From NCBI GenBank assembly GCA_012517635.1, contig JAAYUP010000372.1:1-18061 (forward strand): 18,061 nt of DNA. The letters run 5' to 3'. This document shows positions 13,342-18,061 of the stretch, piece by piece. This DNA is from Candidatus Atribacter alterifermentans. GTDB taxonomy: Bacteria > Atribacterota > Atribacteria > Atribacterales > Atribacteraceae. The notes under the pieces are model-generated. The model was not told the DNA's origin. It searched no databases and saw nothing but the letters and a program-made list of their open reading frames with translations. Each line of letters opens with the position of its first letter. Position 1 is the stretch's first letter. A program made the position numbers and the translations under genes.

Positions 13342-15063
13342 TTAATCTACCGTCATGGCTTTCTTTTGCATCAGGCGATTTTGGAGCCATATCCACCGTC
13401 GATACTGCTCCCCACTCAATGAGCGACTCATTTCCCGTGCTTCGCCAATCGCTTGATCAAGAATAGCTTTTTGGGATGGAACAGTAAGTAGTCGAAGATA
13501 AACCTCGGTAGCCAACTTTCCTCCAAACAATGGACCAAGGTCTTTTTCAATAAAATTCTCCCAAGTCAACGTCGGTTGATAGCCAAAGCGAGCAAATGCT
13601 AAATAATTGACCTCATTGACGACACTAAGTGTACTCACCTCACCAAAAATGGTTGCACCTTTCATTCCACTTTTAAAGGCCAACTGCATCATTTCGGCAA
13701 AACGGTCAGCAACTAATTCATACCGTTCCCGATTCCATTGTGAACCCATGTGGCTCCGGAGAATATTTTTACTCCTCGGTAAGTTTTTAACATAATCCTT
13801 GGTCAATCCGGTTTTTAGTTGTGGCCAGTAGGAACGATTAAAACAAAATTGATAAATAGCTTCATCGGGAAGCTCTTCAAGGGATTGGATCGCCTGCCGA
13901 TTCAAAATATTATCCCAATACGCTTCGCTTACGAGCCATAGATTCTGGCGATGGTGTTGAGCAGCAGAAAAGAGACGAGGATAGAGGAGAGCCATATCCC
14001 GAAAAGACCATGTTGAGTTTTCCTTGCGCCTTCGCATACATTCATCACACTGGCAAACACCGTAATCCCCGGTTTCAAAATTGATTCCTCCGATCATAAA
14101 GGTTTCTGCCAACCAGGCAATCGCCTCTTCATGGTATTGAGCATTTTCTGGCTTTGAAGGACAAGCGGTGTCAGTATATTGGTTTTCAGGGAACCAAAGG
14201 GGAGGAATATCCGGAATAGAAAAAGCTGCTGGTGCTCCTAATACGGCTTTCAATTTCGGATGTTGTCGGAGCCATTGACTCAAATTATATTTGTGATTCC
14301 CTTCCCAATAAATCCCACCATAGGCGTTAATACCCACTCCCGGCAATATTCGAACCCCTCGATCATGCGCATATCGACAGAGCTCTTGAGCGGCTTCAAT
14401 GCCCCCATGGCTATCACGCAAAAAGCCGTAAATCGTAACTCCTCCAATTCGGTTCATACTCATAAAGTCAACCAAACGACAATAATCTTCTAAAAACCCT
14501 TCTGAAGGCTTAGAATAGTAATTCATCGCCCCGATTTCCTGCAAACCGACTTGCTCTAGATACCAGTTGGTGCTGTGGTCCCACGTCCAAAACAAACGAT
14601 AAGGAAGTGAAGGTTCTTGACGAATGTTAATCTCGGGAATGACAATATCGCCATCAGGTTGAGTGGCCATTTCTTTCTTTCCCAATTCGTTGATGGCATA
14701 GATCAGCCCGGGACGACCTCCTCCCCTCAGAATTAAGATTGGCCGTCCTTCTTCCATGCGGGTTTTCATAATAAATCCATCCTCAACCAAGTCGTTTCCA
14801 TCGTTGGATGGTTGATCATGAAAAGAAGAGTGGTTTTTCGTTTCTATCAGATAGAAAAGACCTCCATAATTCGAGGGTGATTCACCCTTAAGGCGACTCA
14901 CTTCTTCGGGCAAAATGACCTTGAAATCTCGGTCCGGAAAATATTTTTTCATTAAATGTATCGGATAACTGTCTGCATCGAGTTCAGTACCAATCGCTAT
15001 TTCCGCTTTGCTTGGAATGCGTAAAAATGGCGTAGGGTGTGACATCTCCTGTTCCCCCTTCAC
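13342..15063 (-). CDS. Putative TIM-barrel glycoside hydrolase (GH20/GH67-like architecture, family unassigned)
   Basis: A 573-residue cytoplasmic protein that I cannot place in a named family with confidence. Residues about 15-150 look like the alpha/beta domain that precedes the barrel in GH20, GH67 and GH84 enzymes, ending with ILRGGGRPGLIYAINELGKKE and IPEINIRQEPSLPYR. A barrel follows from about 155: MNYYSKPSEGFLEDYCRLVDFMSMNRIGGVTIYG, ILPGVGINAYGG, then INFETGDYGVCQCDECMRRR (327-346), whose C-x-C-x-x-C resembles the cysteine cluster of DUF4838/GH163-like proteins. E330 and E475 are candidate acids by position only. The start is GTG at 15063, overlapping the permease stop by 4 nt (GTGA); an ATG at 15045 preceded by AGGGGG is a plausible alternative. 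As last gene of a CUT2 operon it likely acts on the imported glycoside. Confidence 0.75.
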   Translation of the reverse strand: MKGEQEMSHPTPFLRIPSKAEIAIGTELDADSYPIHLMKKYFPDRDFKVILPEEVSRLKGESPSNYGGLFYLIETKNHSSFHDQPSNDGNDLVEDGFIMKTRMEEGRPILILRGGGRPGLIYAINELGKKEMATQPDGDIVIPEINIRQEPSLPYRLFWTWDHSTNWYLEQVGLQEIGAMNYYSKPSEGFLEDYCRLVDFMSMNRIGGVTIYGFLRDSHGGIEAAQELCRYAHDRGVRILPGVGINAYGGIYWEGNHKYNLSQWLRQHPKLKAVLGAPAAFSIPDIPPLWFPENQYTDTACPSKPENAQYHEEAIAWLAETFMIGGINFETGDYGVCQCDECMRRRKENSTWSFRDMALLYPRLFSAAQHHRQNLWLVSEAYWDNILNRQAIQSLEELPDEAIYQFCFNRSYWPQLKTGLTKDYVKNLPRSKNILRSHMGSQWNRERYELVADRFAEMMQLAFKSGMKGATIFGEVSTLSVVNEVNYLAFARFGYQPTLTWENFIEKDLGPLFGGKLATEVYLRLLTVPSQKAILDQAIGEAREMSRSLSGEQYRRWIWLQNRLMQKKAMTVD

Positions 15064-16019
15064 TTTTTCTTTTCCCTCATCGTAAACGAAACGGCGATGA
15101 TAATAATTAAGCCGCGAAAAATCATCTGCTGATCGACCGATAATCCCATTAAAATCAATCCATTGTTAATCATACCCATGATTAGAGAACCTACGACGGA
15201 TCCCACCACCGATCCCCGCCCTCCTGACAGGCTGGTTCCTCCAATAATAACCGCGGCAATGACGGTCATCAGATCGGTTTCACCCAATGTATACCGGGCA
15301 CCATGTAATCGTCCAGCATAGAGCATTCCGGCTAAAGCGGCTAAAGTCCCATTGAGCGCCATGACTGAAAATTTAATTCGATCTACGTTGATTCCTGAAT
15401 AGAGCGCTGAGATCTTGTTTCCTCCTGTTGCTAAAACATAGCGTCCAAATCTGGTTTTTCGGAGAGTAATCTGCCCTAAAATCAAAAGTACAATGGTCCA
15501 GATAAAAAGAATTGAAATCGGTCCAATATCACCTGATCCAAATAAAAAATTATAGGTTTTGTTCGTCACTGGTATGGATTTGAGTTGAGTGATCCATCGG
15601 GCTAAACCGGTTATAATTCCAGTCATCCCCAAAGTGACCAAAAAAGATGGAACCCCAATCTTGGCAACAAACAGCCCATTTACCATCCCAATTAAAACTC
15701 CAGTTCCTAAACCAACCCCAACCCCGACCAAGAGAGTACTATGACGGAGCGCCAAAGCTGTGGTGAGTGAAGCGAGGGCAACGATCGAACCAATCGAAAG
15801 ATCAATTTCTCCGGCAGCAAGAACGAAGGTCATTCCAACCGCCATCACCGAGATCATCGCTGTCTGACGAGCAATATTCATTAAATTTTCCGAAGAGAGA
15901 AATCCTCGCCCTCGCAACACAATAGAAAAAAAGATAAAAATAGCTAAAAAAGCAATATAAACAATAAATTCTGTGGTATTAATGCTTCGAGCCTTTTGTT
16001 TTTTTACTTTCAAAAGCAA
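15060..16019 (-). CDS. Sugar ABC transporter permease, RbsC-like (CUT2)
   Basis: A 319-residue membrane protein of the BPD_transp_2 family with 8-10 hydrophobic segments, starting with FIVYIAFLAIFIFFSIVL. Signatures: VLAAGEIDLSIGSIVALASL near residues 65-85, VPSFLVTLGMTGIITGLARW in the middle and AAVIIGGTSLSGGRGSVVGSVVG near the C-terminus. No ATG is available at the N-terminus; the start is TTG, either at 16019 (very close to the AAAGGTG ribosome site) or at 16013 (better spacing, about 8 nt). A weak start may lower permease yield relative to its partners. The gene lies 67 nt after the double ATPase and overlaps the hydrolase gene by 4 nt. Confidence 0.9.
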   Translation of the reverse strand: MLLKVKKQKARSINTTEFIVYIAFLAIFIFFSIVLRGRGFLSSENLMNIARQTAMISVMAVGMTFVLAAGEIDLSIGSIVALASLTTALALRHSTLLVGVGVGLGTGVLIGMVNGLFVAKIGVPSFLVTLGMTGIITGLARWITQLKSIPVTNKTYNFLFGSGDIGPISILFIWTIVLLILGQITLRKTRFGRYVLATGGNKISALYSGINVDRIKFSVMALNGTLAALAGMLYAGRLHGARYTLGETDLMTVIAAVIIGGTSLSGGRGSVVGSVVGSLIMGMINNGLILMGLSVDQQMIFRGLIIIIAVSFTMREKKK

Positions 16020-16086
16020 TCACCTTTCTTAAAATGTTTTCAATAGGATCAAGGTATCTTTCCACAACTCATCATTTTAAAAGTGA

Positions 16087-17589
16087 TTATTGAACCATTT
16101 TTAATAGAGATTCTTCATCCAGTTCTTGCTCACCAGTGTTATTGAGGGTTTCGGTCACCTCTCCATTTTTGATGAGTAATATTCGATCACAAAAAGAGGC
16201 AATTTCACCAAACTCGGAAGAGATAAACAGGACTCCATTCCCCTGATTGGCAAATTCTTTCACAATGTGCATAATTTCCCACTTGGATTGGATATCCACT
16301 CCAAAAGTAGGATCGTCGAGGAGGAGAATTTTTGGTTGATTAGCTACATTTTTTGCCACGACAACTTTTTGCTGATTACCACCGGAAAGATAACGAACGA
16401 ATTGGTAAATCCCATCACACTTCACTTTAAAATTACTGACATATTCCCGGCTGATTTCTTGTCCTTTTTGATCATCAATTAAAACCAACTGAGTGAGTTT
16501 TTTCAAAAGAGGAAGTAAAATATTTTCATTGATTGAAAAATCCATAATGAGTCCTTGATTTCGCCTATCCTCAGGAACCAAACCTAACCCTAAACGCAAC
16601 GCATCGGGAACCGACCTAATCAATACCTTTTCCCCTTGAATGAATATTTCTCCCTGACGAATCGGGTCTAAGCCGAATAACGCTTTCAATATTTCAGTAC
16701 GACCGCTTCCAAGTAATCCAGCTAATCCCAGGACTTCGCCAGGCCACAAGTCAAAGCTAACTTGGCGAATGGAATCGGTAGAAAGATTTTTTACTGAAAG
16801 GATGGGAACCTCACTGGTCTCATGTCGTCTTTTTTCCCAGCTCTCCTGACTCCCTACTTTTTTGCCCACCATGGAATCGATTACCGCTTCTAATGAGGTC
16901 TCAGAAATTTTCTGCGATAAAACGTTTTTCCCATCCCGCAAAACCGTCACCGAATCACACAATTTGAATATATCTTTTAAATAATGAGAAATATAGATGA
17001 TCGAAATCCCCTTCTTCTTTAAATTCTGGATAACGGTAAACAAAGAGGATATTTCAGCCTGGGATAGGGATGCGGTAGGTTCATCAAAAATTAAAATTTT
17101 AGAATCGGTTGAAAGAGCCTTAGCAATTTCAACAAGTTGTTTGGACCCCACGCTCAAGTTTCCAACCAACTCCTGGGGATGAATGGAAATATCGATACCA
17201 ATAGAATCAAGCAGTTGTTGAGTTATCTCTTCCATTTTTCGGTCGTCCAATAGGGGGCCATGACCAGATAATTCTCGGGCTAAAAAAATATTTTGGGTTA
17301 CAGAGAGAGTGGGAACCAAACTAAAATCCTGAAAAACCATACTTATTCCGGCTTTTCGAGCTTCCTGGGCTGATTTATAGACCTGTTCTTTCCCTTCAAC
17401 CAAAATTTCACCGCTATCACGGGAATAGACTCCATTAATAATTTTCATCAACGTCGATTTTCCGGCACCATTTTGTCCAACCAAAGCATGGATTTCACCT
17501 TTTTCAAGGACAAAATCAACATTATCTAATACGTTGACTCCATTGAACGATTTATTGATTCCACGACACTCTAAAACGGGAATTGACAT
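16087..17589 (-). CDS. Sugar ABC transporter ATP-binding protein, RbsA-like double ABC
   Basis: A 500-residue protein with two fused ABC domains, the standard length for RbsA/XylG/MglA. Domain 1 has Walker A GQNGAGKST at 38-46, a signature LSVGSKQ, Walker B ILIFDEPTASLS and the H-loop ISHY. Domain 2 has the degenerate P-loop GLLGSGRTE, with arginine in place of the Walker lysine as usual in this family, the signature LSGGNQQK and Walker B ILLLDDPTFGVD, where the catalytic glutamate is aspartate. Only the first site is therefore expected to hydrolyse ATP normally. The ATG has an AAAGGA ribosome site. The gene follows the binding-protein gene after a GC-rich hairpin and precedes the permease. 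Confidence 0.95.
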   Translation of the reverse strand: MSIPVLECRGINKSFNGVNVLDNVDFVLEKGEIHALVGQNGAGKSTLMKIINGVYSRDSGEILVEGKEQVYKSAQEARKAGISMVFQDFSLVPTLSVTQNIFLARELSGHGPLLDDRKMEEITQQLLDSIGIDISIHPQELVGNLSVGSKQLVEIAKALSTDSKILIFDEPTASLSQAEISSLFTVIQNLKKKGISIIYISHYLKDIFKLCDSVTVLRDGKNVLSQKISETSLEAVIDSMVGKKVGSQESWEKRRHETSEVPILSVKNLSTDSIRQVSFDLWPGEVLGLAGLLGSGRTEILKALFGLDPIRQGEIFIQGEKVLIRSVPDALRLGLGLVPEDRRNQGLIMDFSINENILLPLLKKLTQLVLIDDQKGQEISREYVSNFKVKCDGIYQFVRYLSGGNQQKVVVAKNVANQPKILLLDDPTFGVDIQSKWEIMHIVKEFANQGNGVLFISSEFGEIASFCDRILLIKNGEVTETLNNTGEQELDEESLLKMVQ

Positions 17590-17609
17590 ACCATTAAATC
17601 CTTTCTTGT

Positions 17610-17644
17610 CGAGGCGGAAGGCCTTCGCTGACCCCCGCGCCTCG
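17610..17644. repeat. Intercistronic GC-rich hairpin between binding-protein and ATPase genes
   Basis: CGAGGCG (17610-17616) pairs with CGCCTCG (17638-17644), and the enclosed sequence contains a perfect 10-bp palindrome GAAGGCCTTC (17617-17626). The patch is far richer in G and C than its surroundings. In the minus-strand transcript it lies 18 nt after the binding-protein stop and just before the ATPase ribosome site, and is not followed by a U-run. Confidence 0.65.
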
Positions 17645-17661
17645 GCTTTCTTCCTTAATTG

Positions 17662-18061
17662 CTAGTTATACAGATCCATTATCTCAGGAGGAGGATCTTG
17701 ATGAAGTGATTCTCTCCATCCTTCGACTAAATTTTCTTTGGTCACTTTGATAGCTGGAACGATGACAAATGGGGGAGCTGGTTTCCCTAGGACACCATAG
17801 ACCCCCATCATGGCTTTGGTATAACCGAGCATATAAGCCAAGTCAGCAGCAATACCGACAACATTCCCATCCTGGGCCATATCGAGCGCGTTATTTGCTC
17901 CAAGGTCAAGGGTTACAATCTTGATATCCGGTCTTTTTGCCGCACGGCAGGCAGCGACAACTCCCTCAGCTGGTGTATCCCAGGGAACGTAAAATCCGGT
18001 GATTTCTGGATGCTGAGTGATGAGCGCGGAGGCAATGGTTTCAGAATCAGCTGGATTGGCA
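17662..18061 (-). CDS. Sugar ABC transporter substrate-binding protein (peripheral type), N-terminus outside window
   Basis: The reading frame is open from the right window edge to the stop at 17662, giving the last 132 residues of a periplasmic sugar-binding protein. ANPADSETIASALITQHPEITGFYVPWDTPAEGVVAACRAA is the second-lobe pattern of the RbsB-like family, where a new helper residue set (WDTPAEG) follows the hinge; IKIVTLDLGANNAL and DLAYMLGYTKAMMGVYGVLGKP are the following strand and helix. The C-terminus ends DPPPEIMDLYN. An internal ATG at 17880 could suggest a short separate protein, but the frame runs unbroken upstream with family-typical sequence, so the gene is simply cut by the window. 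It is the first visible gene of the right-hand CUT2 operon. Ligand unknown; the hydrolase at the operon end suggests a glycoside. Confidence 0.88.
   Translation of the reverse strand, partial: ANPADSETIASALITQHPEITGFYVPWDTPAEGVVAACRAAKRPDIKIVTLDLGANNALDMAQDGNVVGIAADLAYMLGYTKAMMGVYGVLGKPAPPFVIVPAIKVTKENLVEGWRESLHQDPPPEIMDLYN

Noticed and set aside
17662..17880. A separate 72-residue protein starting at 17880
   Set aside because: The frame is open upstream to the window edge with sequence typical of sugar-binding proteins, so this is the C-terminus of a larger gene.

Overview
This 18 kb window is a carbohydrate uptake and catabolism region from an AT-rich bacterial chromosome. It holds parts of four sugar ABC import systems, two intracellular glycoside hydrolases, two sugar-type dehydrogenases and a ROK regulator, plus an ECF-transporter S component and a rubredoxin. 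Nothing in it indicates phage, plasmid, CRISPR or defence functions. The rubredoxin suggests an anaerobe or microaerophile. The three signal peptides that can be read (two peripheral-type and one CUT1 binding protein) lack a lipobox cysteine, which fits free periplasmic binding proteins and a two-membrane cell better than a typical Gram-positive. The dense mix of CUT1 and CUT2 importers, ROK, Gfo/Idh and SDR genes is what one sees in fermentative anaerobes such as Atribacterota, Thermotogota or some Clostridia. An Atribacterota-like source is a guess only.

Left part (1-3985, all minus strand). A CUT2 operon reads binding protein (2845-3852), a 20-bp perfect hairpin, permease (1684-2691), single-domain ATPase (888-1670). 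It is followed by a second peripheral-type binding protein (1-799, cut by the window edge). That gene has its own near-consensus promoter with a perfect palindrome lying on it, so it probably starts another transcription unit.

Middle left (3985-5088). A degenerate inverted repeat element, a 52-residue rubredoxin gene on the plus strand, a 17-bp stem bidirectional terminator, and a convergent ECF S-component gene with its own promoter.

Centre (5114-11343, minus strand). A probable operon runs ROK regulator, Gfo/Idh oxidoreductase, SDR dehydrogenase, CUT1 binding protein, hairpin, MalF-like permease, MalG-like permease. No ATPase gene is present, so a shared MsmX/MalK-type ATPase elsewhere is likely. 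Divergent from the ROK gene is a cytoplasmic GH3 enzyme with the NagZ-type signature (11455-13119). The 111-bp divergent intergenic region carries back-to-back promoters and palindromes. The simplest model is import of an amino-sugar-containing glycoside, cleavage by GH3, oxidation or reduction of the product by the two dehydrogenases, and control by the ROK protein.

Right part (13342-18061, minus strand). A second CUT2 operon reads binding protein (partial), GC-rich hairpin, 500-residue double ATPase, permease (TTG start), and a 573-residue protein that looks like a TIM-barrel glycoside hydrolase and overlaps the permease stop by 4 nt. It converges on the GH3 gene across a second copy of the inverted repeat element.

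The most interesting pattern is that each of the three binding-protein genes with a readable downstream neighbour is followed by a strong hairpin without a T-tract, just ahead of the next gene. The most interesting individual protein is the uncharacterised hydrolase at 13342-15063. I found no clear case of a wholly new system.
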